A stretch of DNA of 64,000 nucleotides from Halomonas urumqiensis. GTDB taxonomy: Bacteria > Pseudomonadota > Gammaproteobacteria > Pseudomonadales > Halomonadaceae. The number at the start of each line of letters is the position of its first letter. Position 1 is the first letter of the stretch. Shown one piece after another: positions 1-8,316 of the stretch. The position numbers and the translations under genes are program-made. Below the pieces are notes generated by a model, which saw only the letters and a program-made list of their open reading frames with translations, ran no database searches and was not told the DNA's origin. Location of the stretch: positions 155,245-219,244 of the forward strand of contig NZ_PYUD01000004.1 of the NCBI RefSeq assembly GCF_003028575.1, written 5' to 3'.

Positions 1-828
1 TCATGCGTCTCGCTCCGTGGCGGTCTTGTCAGTCGGTGTCCAGTTCGGGCGGCGCTTCTCGAAGAAGCTGGCCAGGCCCTCCTGGCCTTCGGCGCTTACC
101 CGCAGCTCAGCGATCACCTGGCAGGTGCGTTCGCGGGTGGCCTTGCTGTCGGGCTCGCGGGCCACCTCGAAGAGCAGCGCCTTGGTGGCGCGCTGGGCCT
201 GGGGCGAGCCGGCAAGCAGGGTCTCGAGCATGGCGGCCACGGCGTCATCGAGGGCCTCGGGTGCGACCACCTGGTGCACCAGGCCTAGTGACAGCGCGGT
301 GGGAGCATCGATGACCTCGGCGGAGAGCGCATAGCGGCGCATCTGCCGCGCCCCCAGGGCCCGCTGCACATAGGGGCTGATCACCGCCGGCGAGAGGCCG
401 ATCTTGACCTCCGAGAGGCAGAACCGCGCCTTCTCGGAAGCAATCACGATATCGCAGCAGGCGGCCAGGCCCACGGCGCCACCGAAGGCCGCGCCCTGAA
501 CGCGGCACACGGTGGGGCAGGGCAGGGTGTCCAGGCCATGCATCAGGGCCGAGAGCTTGCGCGAATCCGCCAGGTTGCCCTGGAAATCGTATTCGACCAT
601 GCGCTGCATCCAGCCCAGATCCGCCCCGGCGGAGAAGCTCTTGCCCTCGGAGCCCAGCACCACCAGGCGAATCTCGCCCCGTTCGGCGGCCACGTGCAGG
701 CGTTCCAGGTGGGTGTTGAGCTCGGCGATCAGGCTGTCGTCGAAGGCGTTGTGGACCTCGGGGCGCTCCAGCGTCAGCCAGGCGACCCCGCGCTCGTCGA
801 TGGTCAGCTGGGAATATGTCTGTGTCAT
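1..828 (-). CDS. liuC: Methylglutaconyl-CoA hydratase (crotonase family)
   Basis: This 275-residue crotonase-fold protein should hydrate 3-methylglutaconyl-CoA to HMG-CoA in leucine/isovalerate breakdown. The oxyanion-hole segments FSAGADL (about 65-71) and GAAFGGAVG (112-120) are clear, and E140 sits where the second catalytic Glu of enoyl-CoA hydratase lies. The first catalytic Glu position appears to be Gly120. The start was set at ATG 828, 7 bp after the liuB stop, because an upstream in-frame ATG would lie inside liuB. The TGA stop is at the very edge of the window. Neighbours liuB and liuA support the assignment over a generic enoyl-CoA hydratase. Confidence 0.88.
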   Translation of the reverse strand: MTQTYSQLTIDERGVAWLTLERPEVHNAFDDSLIAELNTHLERLHVAAERGEIRLVVLGSEGKSFSAGADLGWMQRMVEYDFQGNLADSRKLSALMHGLDTLPCPTVCRVQGAAFGGAVGLAACCDIVIASEKARFCLSEVKIGLSPAVISPYVQRALGARQMRRYALSAEVIDAPTALSLGLVHQVVAPEALDDAVAAMLETLLAGSPQAQRATKALLFEVAREPDSKATRERTCQVIAELRVSAEGQEGLASFFEKRRPNWTPTDKTATERDA

Positions 829-835
829 CACGACC

Positions 836-2443
836 TCACATCCGGAACACGCCGAATTTCGTTTCCTGAACCTCGGCATTCATGGCGGCGGCGAGCGACA
901 GGCCCAGCACGTCTCGGGTCTGGGCGGGGTCGATCACGCCGTCGTCCCACAGCCGGGCGCTGGCGTAGTTGGGGTGGCCCTGGTGCTCGTACTGTTCGCG
1001 GGTCGGCTGCTTGAAGGCCTCTTCCTCCTCCTTCGACCATTCGCGGCCTTCGCGCTCGTGCTGCTCGCGCTTGACCTGGGCCAGCACGCCGGCGGCCTGT
1101 TCGCCGCCCATCACCGAGATGCGGGCGTTGGGCCACATGAACATCAGGTTGGGCTCGAAGGCGCGGCCGCACATGCCGTAGTTGCCGGCGCCGAAACTGC
1201 CGCCGATCAGCACGGTGAACTTGGGCACCCGGGCGCAGGCCACGGCGGTCACCAGCTTGGCGCCGTGCTTGGCGATGCCTTCGTGCTCGTACTTCGAGCC
1301 CACCATGAAGCCGGTGATGTTCTGCAAAAACACCAGCGGAATCTTGCGCTGGGCGCACAGCTCGATGAAGTGCGCGCCCTTGACGGCGGATTCCGAGAAC
1401 AGCACGCCGTTGTTGGCGACGATGCCGACCGGGTAGCCGTGGATGTGCGCGAAGCCGGTCACCAGGGTGTCGCCATAGTAGCGCTTGAACTCGTCGAAAT
1501 CGGAGTCGTCGACGATGCGCCCGATCACCTCGCGCACGTCGTAGGGCTTCTTGAGGTCGGTGCCGACGATGCCGTAGAGCTCGCTGGGGTCGAGCCGCGG
1601 CGGCTTGGGCGCCTGCATGGCAAGCTGGCCGCGCTTCTGCCAGTTGAGTCGCGACACGCAGGCGCGGGCCAGTTGCAGGGCGTGGGCGTCGTTCTCGGCG
1701 TAGTGGTCGGCCACGCCGCTCTTCTTGGCGTGCACCTCGGCGCCGCCCAGGTCCTCGGCGCTGATGGTCTCGCCGGTGGCGGCCTTCACCAGCGGCGGGC
1801 CGCCCAGGAAGATGGTGCCCTGTTCGCGCACGATGATCGATTCATCGGCCATGGCCGGCACGTAGGCGCCGCCGGCGGTGCACGAGCCCATCACCACGGC
1901 GATCTGCGGGATGCCCTCGGCGGAGAGGGTGGCCTGGTTGTAGAAGATGCGCCCGAAGTGGTCGCGGTCCGGGAACACCTCGTCCTGGCGGGGCAGGAAG
2001 GCGCCGCCCGAATCGACCAGGTAGATGCACGGCAGGCGATGCTTGCGGGCGATCTCCTGGGCGCGCAGGTGCTTCTTAACGGTGAGCGGGTAGTAGGTGC
2101 CGCCCTTGACCGTGGCGTCGTTGGCGACGATCACGCACTCCACGCCCGAGACACGGCCGATGCCGGTGACCACGCCGGCGGCGGGCACGTCGCTGTCGTA
2201 GACCTCATGGGCGGCCAGCGGCGAGAACTCGAGGAACGGCGAGCCCTCGTCGATCAGGTGGTCGATGCGGTCGCGCACGAACAGCTTGCCGCGAGATTCG
2301 TGGCGCACACGGGCCTTCTCGCCGCCGCCCTGGCGAATGGCGGCGGTCAGCTCGCGCAGCTTGTCGACCTCGCGGCGCATGGACGCCTCGTTGGCCTGGA
2401 AGCCCTCGCTGCGCGGATTGACTTGGGTGTTCAGAATCGCCAT
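836..2443 (-). CDS. liuB: Methylcrotonoyl-CoA carboxylase beta subunit (carboxyltransferase)
   Basis: This 535-residue biotin-dependent carboxyltransferase transfers carboxyl from biotin to 3-methylcrotonyl-CoA. Both the N-terminal half ([29 protein letters not shown]) and the C-terminal half ([33 protein letters not shown]) match acyl-CoA carboxyltransferases, and the length is normal. A GGGAG ribosome site precedes ATG 2443, and the gene follows liuA by 11 bp, so the two are probably co-transcribed. The biotin-carrying alpha subunit (liuD) is not inside the window. It would be expected beyond the left edge. Confidence 0.93.
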   Translation of the reverse strand: MAILNTQVNPRSEGFQANEASMRREVDKLRELTAAIRQGGGEKARVRHESRGKLFVRDRIDHLIDEGSPFLEFSPLAAHEVYDSDVPAAGVVTGIGRVSGVECVIVANDATVKGGTYYPLTVKKHLRAQEIARKHRLPCIYLVDSGGAFLPRQDEVFPDRDHFGRIFYNQATLSAEGIPQIAVVMGSCTAGGAYVPAMADESIIVREQGTIFLGGPPLVKAATGETISAEDLGGAEVHAKKSGVADHYAENDAHALQLARACVSRLNWQKRGQLAMQAPKPPRLDPSELYGIVGTDLKKPYDVREVIGRIVDDSDFDEFKRYYGDTLVTGFAHIHGYPVGIVANNGVLFSESAVKGAHFIELCAQRKIPLVFLQNITGFMVGSKYEHEGIAKHGAKLVTAVACARVPKFTVLIGGSFGAGNYGMCGRAFEPNLMFMWPNARISVMGGEQAAGVLAQVKREQHEREGREWSKEEEEAFKQPTREQYEHQGHPNYASARLWDDGVIDPAQTRDVLGLSLAAAMNAEVQETKFGVFRM

Positions 2444-2454
2444 TGCCGGCTCCC

Positions 2455-3624
2455 TTACTTGGACTCGTTGAAGAGTTCACGACCGATCAGCATCCGGCGG
2501 ATCTCGCTGGTGCCGGCGCCGATTTCGTAGAGCTTGGCGTCGCGCAGCAGGCGCCCGGTCGGGTATTCGTTGATGTAGCCGTTGCCGCCGAGCAGTTGGA
2601 TGGCGTCCAGGGCCACCTGGGTGGCCTTCTCGGCGCAGTAGAGGATCACGCCGGCGGCGTCCTTGCGCGAGGTCTGGCCACGGTCGCAACCGGCGGCCAC
2701 CGCGTAGAGGTAGGCGCGGCAGGCGTTCAGGGTGGTGTACATGTCGGCGATCTTGCCCTGCACCAGCTGGAATTCGCCGATCGACTGGTTGAACTGCTTG
2801 CGCTCGTGGATGTAAGGCACCACCACATCCATGGCCGCCTGCATGATGCCGATGGGGCCCGCCGCCAGCACGGTGCGTTCGTAATCCAGCCCGCTCATCA
2901 GCACCTTGGCGCCACGGCCCTCTTCGCCGAGCACGTTCTCGATGGGCACTTCGCAGTCCTGGAACACCAGCTCGCAGGTGTTGGAGCCGCGCATGCCGAG
3001 CTTGTCGAGCTTCTGGGCGGTGGAGAAGCCGGGCATGTCCTTCTCGATGATGAAGGCGGTGATGCCCTTGGAGCCGGCTTCCGGGTCGGTCTTGGCGTAC
3101 ACCACCAGCACGTCGGCGTCGGGGCCGTTGGTGATCCACATCTTGTTGCCGTTGAGCACGTAGTGGTCGCCTTCGTGACGCGCGCGCAGCTTCATGGAGA
3201 CCACGTCGGAACCGGCGCCCGGCTCGGACATCGCCAGTGCGCCGACGTGCTCGCCGCTGATCAGCTTGGGCAGGTACTTGGCCTTCTGTTCGGCATTGGC
3301 GTTGATCTTCAACTGGTTCACGCACAGGTTGGAGTGCGCGCCGTAGGAGAGGCCCACCGAGGCGCTGGCCCGGGAGATCTCTTCCATGGCGATGCAGTGC
3401 GCCAGGTAGCCCATGCCGCTGCCGCCGTCCTCTTCGGAGACAGTAATGCCCAGCAGGCCCATGTCGCCGAACTTCTGCCACAGGTCGTTGGGGAACTCGT
3501 TCTTCTCGTCGATCTCGGCGGCGCGTGGAGCGATCTCGTCGCGCGCGAAGGCGCTGACATGATCGCGCAGCATGTTCAGCTCGTCGGCGAGGCCGAAATC
3601 GAGGGGCTGGTAGGGCGTGTGCAT
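2455..3624 (-). CDS. liuA: Isovaleryl-CoA dehydrogenase
   Basis: This is a 389-residue acyl-CoA dehydrogenase that oxidises isovaleryl-CoA to 3-methylcrotonyl-CoA with FAD, passing electrons to ETF. Family motifs are seen: MSEPGAGSD (132-140), KMWITNG (161-167) and a C-terminal [19 protein letters not shown] stretch. E249, in the segment [13 protein letters not shown], is at the position of the isovaleryl-CoA dehydrogenase catalytic base rather than that of short/medium-chain enzymes. The start was set at ATG 3624, with GGGAG upstream; an in-frame start 60 bp further up has no such site. It is first in the liuA-liuB-liuC order. Confidence 0.93.
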   Translation of the reverse strand: MHTPYQPLDFGLADELNMLRDHVSAFARDEIAPRAAEIDEKNEFPNDLWQKFGDMGLLGITVSEEDGGSGMGYLAHCIAMEEISRASASVGLSYGAHSNLCVNQLKINANAEQKAKYLPKLISGEHVGALAMSEPGAGSDVVSMKLRARHEGDHYVLNGNKMWITNGPDADVLVVYAKTDPEAGSKGITAFIIEKDMPGFSTAQKLDKLGMRGSNTCELVFQDCEVPIENVLGEEGRGAKVLMSGLDYERTVLAAGPIGIMQAAMDVVVPYIHERKQFNQSIGEFQLVQGKIADMYTTLNACRAYLYAVAAGCDRGQTSRKDAAGVILYCAEKATQVALDAIQLLGGNGYINEYPTGRLLRDAKLYEIGAGTSEIRRMLIGRELFNESK

Positions 3625-3714
3625 GGCGTGCTCCCGTCTTGTCAGGTGAAGCGCCGAACGCATGGGCGGCGGCGCCACAGGCAAACAGATGTCATCAAAA
3701 TGGCAGATGGGACA

Positions 3715-3743
3715 AGACTAGGCGAGGTTGACGTTAACGTAAA
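3715..3743 (-). promoter_or_regulatory. liu promoter with LiuR-like palindromic operator
   Basis: On the minus strand TTTACG (3738-3743) and TAGTCT (3715-3720) are 17 bp apart, about 90 bp before liuA. The near-perfect palindrome TTGACGTTAACGTAAA (3728-3743) overlaps the -35 box and the spacer. It resembles the operators known for the MerR-family regulator LiuR of branched-chain amino acid degradation. The regulator gene itself is not in the window. The palindrome is seen directly; the assignment to LiuR is inference. Confidence 0.55.
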
Positions 3744-3781
3744 GTGCAGCTTTTAGCGGCTTCGACGAATGTCGAAGGGGG

Positions 3782-4720
3782 TCAGGCAAGTCCGGTGATC
3801 AGCCAGTGGTAGAGGGGGATGCCAAGCATCACGTTGAGCGGGAAGGTGACGCCCAGCGCGGCGAGCATGGCCAGCCCGATGTTGGCCTCCGGGATGGCGG
3901 TGCGCATGGCGGCCGGCGCGGCAATGTACGAGGCACTGGCGGCGAGTGCAGTGAGGATCAGCAGCGACCCGGTCGGCAGCCCCAGGACCAGGCCCACGGT
4001 CAAGCCGGCCAGCGACAGCACCAATGGGGTGATCAGGGCGAAAGTGAGCAGACGCCAGTGGTACCAGGGGATGGGTCGCAGGGTCTCGGCGGCGGTCAAC
4101 CCCATCTGCAGCAGGAAGAGCGCGAGCACGGCATGAAAGGCGGCGGTGAGCAGGTCGGTGACGTTGGCGCCTTCCATGGGGCCGTACATGGCGCCGATCA
4201 CCGCGCCGCCCGCCAGCAGGATCACCCCGCGGTTGGTCAGGGTCTCGTGCCAGATGCCCTGCAAGGCCTCGCCGGAGTCGCTGCCCTTGTAGCGGCGATA
4301 GAGGGCGATGGCCACCATGATCGCCGGCAGTTCCATCATCACCAGGTAGAGGGTGACCTCGGCGCCGATGGGCAGGTCGCGCCCATCGGCGAAGGCCAGG
4401 GCCACGGCGAAGGTGCCAGCGCTCACCGAGCCGTAGTGAGCGGCGAGGCTGGCGCTGTCGGCGGGCGAGAGGCGCACCAGCCGGCGCAGCACTGGCATCA
4501 GCACCAGCGGGATCAGTGCGCCGAGTGCGGCCACGGCCAGCAGTTCCGGCACCAGCGACCAGCCCAGGTTGCCGTAAAGCGCCATGCCGCCCTTGAGGCC
4601 GATGGTCAGCATAAGCAGCAGGCTCAGGGTGTCGTAGGCGGCCTTGGGGATGGCCAGGTCGGATTTCACCAGCCCGGCCAGCAGGCCGAGCAGGAAGAAC
4701 ATCACTACGATATCGGGCAT
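3782..4720 (-). CDS. Sodium-dependent bicarbonate transport family permease (SbtA/DUF897 type)
   Basis: This is a 312-residue, strongly hydrophobic integral membrane protein with about ten predicted membrane segments. Its N-terminus (FFLLGLLAGLVKSDLAIP, LTIGLKGGMAL) and the repeated internal halves match the SbtA/DUF897 family, whose cyanobacterial members import bicarbonate with sodium. It lies 157 bp upstream of liuA on the same strand and diverges from a LysR gene at 4847. Bicarbonate as substrate is inferred from the family; many proteobacterial homologues are untested. No strong ribosome site is visible before ATG 4720, so the start is less certain. Confidence 0.8.
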   Translation of the reverse strand: MPDIVVMFFLLGLLAGLVKSDLAIPKAAYDTLSLLLMLTIGLKGGMALYGNLGWSLVPELLAVAALGALIPLVLMPVLRRLVRLSPADSASLAAHYGSVSAGTFAVALAFADGRDLPIGAEVTLYLVMMELPAIMVAIALYRRYKGSDSGEALQGIWHETLTNRGVILLAGGAVIGAMYGPMEGANVTDLLTAAFHAVLALFLLQMGLTAAETLRPIPWYHWRLLTFALITPLVLSLAGLTVGLVLGLPTGSLLILTALAASASYIAAPAAMRTAIPEANIGLAMLAALGVTFPLNVMLGIPLYHWLITGLA

Positions 4721-4807
4721 GGAAGGGGTCTCTGGTGGCTAGGGAAAAACGCCACGCATTCTGCGAAGTTCAGCACATTGATTCCAATAAAGTCTTCGGC
4801 ATTGCAC

Positions 4808-4825
4808 TATAGATAACTATCTATA
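4808..4825. promoter_or_regulatory. Palindromic LysR operator candidate
   Basis: TATAGATAACTATCTATA is a perfect 8-2-8 inverted repeat and also contains T-N11-A spacing typical of LysR-family sites. It sits in the 126 bp between the divergent permease and LysR genes, 22 bp before the LysR start. It is probably the regulator's own binding site, controlling both directions. Confidence 0.55.
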
Positions 4826-4846
4826 TGAGGCCGAGGCACTCCGGCA

Positions 4847-5812
4847 ATGAACATCCGACATCTCACCTTTCGTCTGCTGCAGGTCTATGCCGTCGTGGTC
4901 CATGCGGGCTCGGTAAGCGAGGCCGCGCGCCGGCTGCACCTCACCCAGCCCACGGTCTCCCAGCAGCTCAAACGCCTGGCCGAGACGGTGGGCGAACCGC
5001 TGCTCGAGAGCCGGCACGGGCGGCTGGTGCCCACCGAAGCGGGTGGCGAGCTCTACCGCGCCAGCCGTGAGGTGCTGGGGCGTTTCGATGACTTCGAGGA
5101 CTACCTGGCTTCGCTGCGCGGCGGGGCGCGCGGACGCTGCTCCATCGCCCTGGTCAATACTGCCCAGTACGTGCTGCCGCGCCTGCTCGGCCCATACAGC
5201 CGGGCCTTTCCCGAGGTGGATGTCACCCTGCATATCGGTAACCGTCGTCAGGTGCTGACCCGCTTCGAGCGCCAGGATGACGACCTCTATGTGTTCAGTC
5301 ATCCGCCTTCGCTTGCCCATGCCCGCGCCGGTCGCTTTCTGCGCAACCCCCTGGTGGCCGTGGCGCCCCGGGGCCACCCGCTGGCGGGACGCCGACAGGT
5401 GGCGATGAGCGAGCTGCTGGCCGAGCGGTTTCTGCTGCGTGAGCCGGGGTCGGCCACCCGCATGCTGTTCGAGAGCTGGCTACAGGAGCAGGGCCTGACG
5501 CTCGGGCCGACCCTGCAGATGGCCAGCAACGAGGCGATCCGGGTCGGGGTCGCCTCGGGGCTGGGGCTTGCCGTGCTTTCCGAACATGTGCTGCCACCCG
5601 AGCACCCGGATCTGGTGATCCTGCCGGTGGCGGGGCTGCCGATCGAGAGCCACTGGCAGTTCATCGTGCGCCGTGACCGGCGGCTTTCGCATGCGTCGCT
5701 GGGGTTGCTGCGCTTCGCCGAGGCGCACCTTCACGAGTGTGTGGAGCCTCACTTCCTGTGCAACGAACTGGCAGGGTTGTTGGAAGGGGTGGGGGTGGCC
5801 GCCAACTCGTGA
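4847..5812 (+). CDS. LysR-family transcriptional regulator
   Basis: This 321-residue protein has an N-terminal winged HTH (about 5-65, with AARRLHLTQPTVSQQLKRL as recognition region) and a periplasmic-binding-like effector domain (about 95-300). It diverges from the SbtA-like permease, the arrangement expected of a dedicated regulator, and resembles the CbbR/CysB end of the family in layout. It converges with tupA, and a short 6-bp stem (5815-5834) lies between the two stops. The effector is unknown. Bicarbonate or a carbon metabolite is a guess from context. Confidence 0.85.
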   Translation: MNIRHLTFRLLQVYAVVVHAGSVSEAARRLHLTQPTVSQQLKRLAETVGEPLLESRHGRLVPTEAGGELYRASREVLGRFDDFEDYLASLRGGARGRCSIALVNTAQYVLPRLLGPYSRAFPEVDVTLHIGNRRQVLTRFERQDDDLYVFSHPPSLAHARAGRFLRNPLVAVAPRGHPLAGRRQVAMSELLAERFLLREPGSATRMLFESWLQEQGLTLGPTLQMASNEAIRVGVASGLGLAVLSEHVLPPEHPDLVILPVAGLPIESHWQFIVRRDRRLSHASLGLLRFAEAHLHECVEPHFLCNELAGLLEGVGVAANS

Positions 5813-5834
5813 CCACGACGTTCAACATCGTCGT

Positions 5835-6656
5835 CTACTCTGCCGCGTTGGGAAAGAACAGTTGTTGGCCGTTCACCGTGTAATCGGCGATGGCTTGCTG
5901 GCCCGCTTCGGAGATCAGCCAGGCGTGCCACTGTTCGGCGAGGTCATGCTGGAGATGCGGGTGGCGCTCGGCGGAGATCAGAATGCTGCCGTACTGGTTG
6001 AACAGCGCCTCGTCGCCTTCGAACAGCAACTCGAGGTTCTGGGGGTTCTCGAAGGCCACCCAGGTGGCGCGGTCGGCCAGGGTGTAGGCGTCCATGGCGG
6101 CGGCGGTGTTCAGTGTCGGGCCCATGCCGCTGCCGAGCTCGCGATACCATTCGCCCCCCGGCATGACGCCGGCGCTTTCCCATAGCCGCTGCTCGGCGCG
6201 GTGGGTGCCGCTGTCATCCCCGCGAGAGGCGAATGGCGCCTCGGCCTCGGCGATTCGCGACAGGGCATCGGCCACCGTCCCGGCGTCGCGGATGCGAGCG
6301 GGGTCGGTGCCGGGGCCGATGATCACGAAGTCGTTGGTCATCACATCCGCCCGTTCGGTGCCGTAGCCCTCGGCCACGAAGGCCTCTTCACCGGCGGTGT
6401 CGTGGACCAGCAGGCTGTCGGCGTCGCCACGCCGGGCGAGCTCGAAGGCCTGCCCGGTGCCCACCGCCACCACGTTGACCTGGATGCCGGTGGCTGCCTT
6501 GAAGGCCGGCAGCAGCTCGCCGAACAGCCCCGAATTCTCGGTGGAGGTGGTCGAGGCCAGGGTGATGCTGTCATCGGCGGCCGCCAGGGGGGGCAGTGCC
6601 AGGCTCAGCAGGCACAGGGCGGGCAGGGGGGCGAACGGTCTGACGCGGGCGTGCAT
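5835..6656 (-). CDS. tupA: Tungstate-type ABC transporter substrate-binding protein
   Basis: This is a 273-residue periplasmic protein with a signal peptide ending near residue 25 (LPPLAAADD). The first mature motif, ASTTSTENSGLF, and the segment VGTGQAFELARRGDAD are characteristic of the TupA/WtpA-like PBPs that bind tungstate. Residues such as DFVIIGPGTDPA and the SRGDDSGTH segment also fit this family. The start at ATG 6656 has GAGGAG upstream. It is the last gene of the order permease-ATPase-binding protein (tupB-tupC-tupA). Molybdate as an alternative oxyanion cannot be excluded from sequence. Confidence 0.85.
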   Translation of the reverse strand: MHARVRPFAPLPALCLLSLALPPLAAADDSITLASTTSTENSGLFGELLPAFKAATGIQVNVVAVGTGQAFELARRGDADSLLVHDTAGEEAFVAEGYGTERADVMTNDFVIIGPGTDPARIRDAGTVADALSRIAEAEAPFASRGDDSGTHRAEQRLWESAGVMPGGEWYRELGSGMGPTLNTAAAMDAYTLADRATWVAFENPQNLELLFEGDEALFNQYGSILISAERHPHLQHDLAEQWHAWLISEAGQQAIADYTVNGQQLFFPNAAE

Positions 6657-6753
6657 GGCGATGCTCCTCGTGATGGGGATGGTCGATGCCTGACGAACGA
6701 TCGCTGCGGGTGGCGGATCGTTGCAGGTCAAAGGTCGTTGCCGGTGGGCGGCC

Positions 6754-7485
6754 TCACCAGACCCGCTCCCCCTTCAGGAAGGCGCGCGCCTCGGCAGTGC
6801 GCGGTGCCTGGAAGAAGGTTTTGGCTGCGGTGTGTTCGATCAGCCGTCCAGCATTCAACAGCACCACGTCGTCGGCCAGGCGCCGCGCCTGGTGGAGGTC
6901 GTGGCTGGTCATCACGATGCGGGTGCCGCGGCGATGGAAGTCGATCACCGCTTCCTCGACCGCCTTGATGGCGGCCGGGTCGAGGGCCGAGGTGGGCTCG
7001 TCGAGAAACAGCACCTCGGGTTCCAGCAGCCAGGCCCGGGCCAACGCCAGGCGTTGTTGCTCGCCACCCGAGAGCACCCTGGCCGGGCGCTTCGCCAGGT
7101 TGGCCAGGCCGAAGTGGTCGAGCGCGGCCAAGGCCAGCCCACGGCGCCGGTGCCTTGGCGTGCCCTTGACCGCCAGCGCATAGGTGAGGTTGTCCAGCGC
7201 CGAGCGGCGCAGCAGTACGGGCCGCTGGAAGACCATGGCCTGGCGCGGCGTGGCGCCCAGCCAGGCGACGCTGCCGCTGCTGGGGGCGAGCAGGCCGTGG
7301 GCGAGCCGCATCAGCAGGCTCTTGCCCGCGCCGTTGGGGCCCATCACCACGGTGCGTTGGCAGCCTTCGATGCGCAGGGTCAGGTCGCTGAGCAGGCGCT
7401 GGCCACGGTGCTCGACACTCACCGACACCAGGGCCAGCGGCGCGATGTCGCGTGCGGTGGTGGGCAACGGGCAAGGTTGATTCAT
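6754..7485 (-). CDS. tupC: Tungstate-type ABC transporter ATP-binding protein
   Basis: This 243-residue ABC ATPase shows Walker A GPNGAGKS (49-56), signature LSGGEQQRLALARA, Walker B VLFLDEPTSALD and a switch His in MTSHDLHQAR. It lacks the C-terminal TOBE domain common in ModC, which fits a tungstate rather than a molybdate ATPase. Its ATG overlaps the permease stop by 4 bp (ATGA), so the two are translationally coupled. The reading frame stays open far upstream, but the coupled ATG with the Walker A 49 residues in is the sensible start. Confidence 0.88.
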   Translation of the reverse strand: MNQPCPLPTTARDIAPLALVSVSVEHRGQRLLSDLTLRIEGCQRTVVMGPNGAGKSLLMRLAHGLLAPSSGSVAWLGATPRQAMVFQRPVLLRRSALDNLTYALAVKGTPRHRRRGLALAALDHFGLANLAKRPARVLSGGEQQRLALARAWLLEPEVLFLDEPTSALDPAAIKAVEEAVIDFHRRGTRIVMTSHDLHQARRLADDVVLLNAGRLIEHTAAKTFFQAPRTAEARAFLKGERVW

Positions 7486-8186
7486 CCCAGCCTCCTGCGC
7501 GCGAATTCGCCCACCAGGTAGGCGCCGGCATTGATCAGCGTGACCAGGCCAAGCAGCACCAGGCCGAGACCGAGCGCCAGGGGCAGGTTGCCCTTGCTGG
7601 TCTCGAGCACGATGGCGGTGGTCATCACCCGGGTCACGCCCTCGATGTTGCCGCCGACGATCATCACCGCGCCCACTTCGGCACTGGCCCTGCCGAAGCC
7701 CGCCAGCAGGACGGTGATCAGCCCGAAGCGGGCATCCCACAGCAGGGTCGGCATCATCCGCAGCCGGCTGACGCCGAGCGATTGCAACTGGTCGCGATAT
7801 TCGCCGTGCAGCTCCTCGACCTGTTGGCGGGTGAGGGCCGCGATGATCGGCAGAATCAGCAGCATCTGCGCCACCACCATGGCCGAGGGGGTGAACAGCA
7901 GGCCGAACTGGCCGAGCGGGCCGGCACGCGACAGCAGCAGGTAAACGCCAAGCCCGGCGACCACCGGCGGCAGGCCCATCAATGCATTGAGCAACACGAT
8001 GACACCCCCGCGCCCGGGGAAGGCCCACAGTACCAGCGCTGCCCCCATGGGCAGCCCGATCAGTGCGGCAAGGGTCACCGCGGTCAATGACACGCGCAGC
8101 GACAGCCCGACGATGTCGAACAGCGCCGCATCCAGGTTGAGCACCAGGGCCAGGGCGATGTGAAAGGCATTGGGGTCGCCGGTCAT
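7482..8186 (-). CDS. tupB: Tungstate-type ABC transporter permease
   Basis: This is a 234-residue inner-membrane permease with about five or six membrane segments. The cytoplasmic loop ASAEVGAVMIVGGNIEG corresponds to the EAA loop that contacts the ATPase and is typical of TupB. The start at ATG 8186 is supported by GGGAGG eight bases upstream. An in-frame start 57 bp earlier would run into the operator region. It is the first gene of the three-gene operon and diverges from the regulator at 8317. Confidence 0.87.
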   Translation of the reverse strand: MTGDPNAFHIALALVLNLDAALFDIVGLSLRVSLTAVTLAALIGLPMGAALVLWAFPGRGGVIVLLNALMGLPPVVAGLGVYLLLSRAGPLGQFGLLFTPSAMVVAQMLLILPIIAALTRQQVEELHGEYRDQLQSLGVSRLRMMPTLLWDARFGLITVLLAGFGRASAEVGAVMIVGGNIEGVTRVMTTAIVLETSKGNLPLALGLGLVLLGLVTLINAGAYLVGEFARRRLG

Positions 8187-8215
8187 GCTTGCCTCCCGTC
8201 GTTTCCATGCATCAT

Positions 8216-8246
8216 GTGCGTTGGAAGCGCACACTGCATCCAACGC
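8216..8246. promoter_or_regulatory. Overlapping inverted repeats between tupB and its regulator
   Basis: GCGTTGGA (8218-8225) is repeated inverted as TCCAACGC (8239-8246) with 13 bp between. A second palindrome, GTGCG/CGCAC, is interlocked with it (8216-8232). The site lies in the divergent promoter region of the tup operon and the HTH regulator. It is a likely operator, but this is not proven. Confidence 0.5.
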
Positions 8247-8316
8247 TGGAATTCATGCAGCTTGAAACAGCATTATGCTGAGGAAGGCGAGCGGGCTATC
8301 CCGGGGAGCGGAATCG

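Noticed and set aside
512..3756. Long plus-strand frames (over 400 residues) opposite liuB and liuA
   Set aside because: They are antisense shadows of well-conserved genes in GC-rich DNA, with low-complexity G/A/V/H composition and no recognisable domain.
3806..4816. 336-residue plus-strand frame opposite the bicarbonate permease
   Set aside because: It is rich in Q, H and G, has no domain, and lies fully antisense to a conserved membrane protein.
5835..8186. tup genes as a molybdate (modABC) system
   Set aside because: The binding protein has the TupA-type TTST motif, the ATPase lacks a TOBE domain and no ModE-like regulator is present; tungstate fits better, though molybdate is not excluded.
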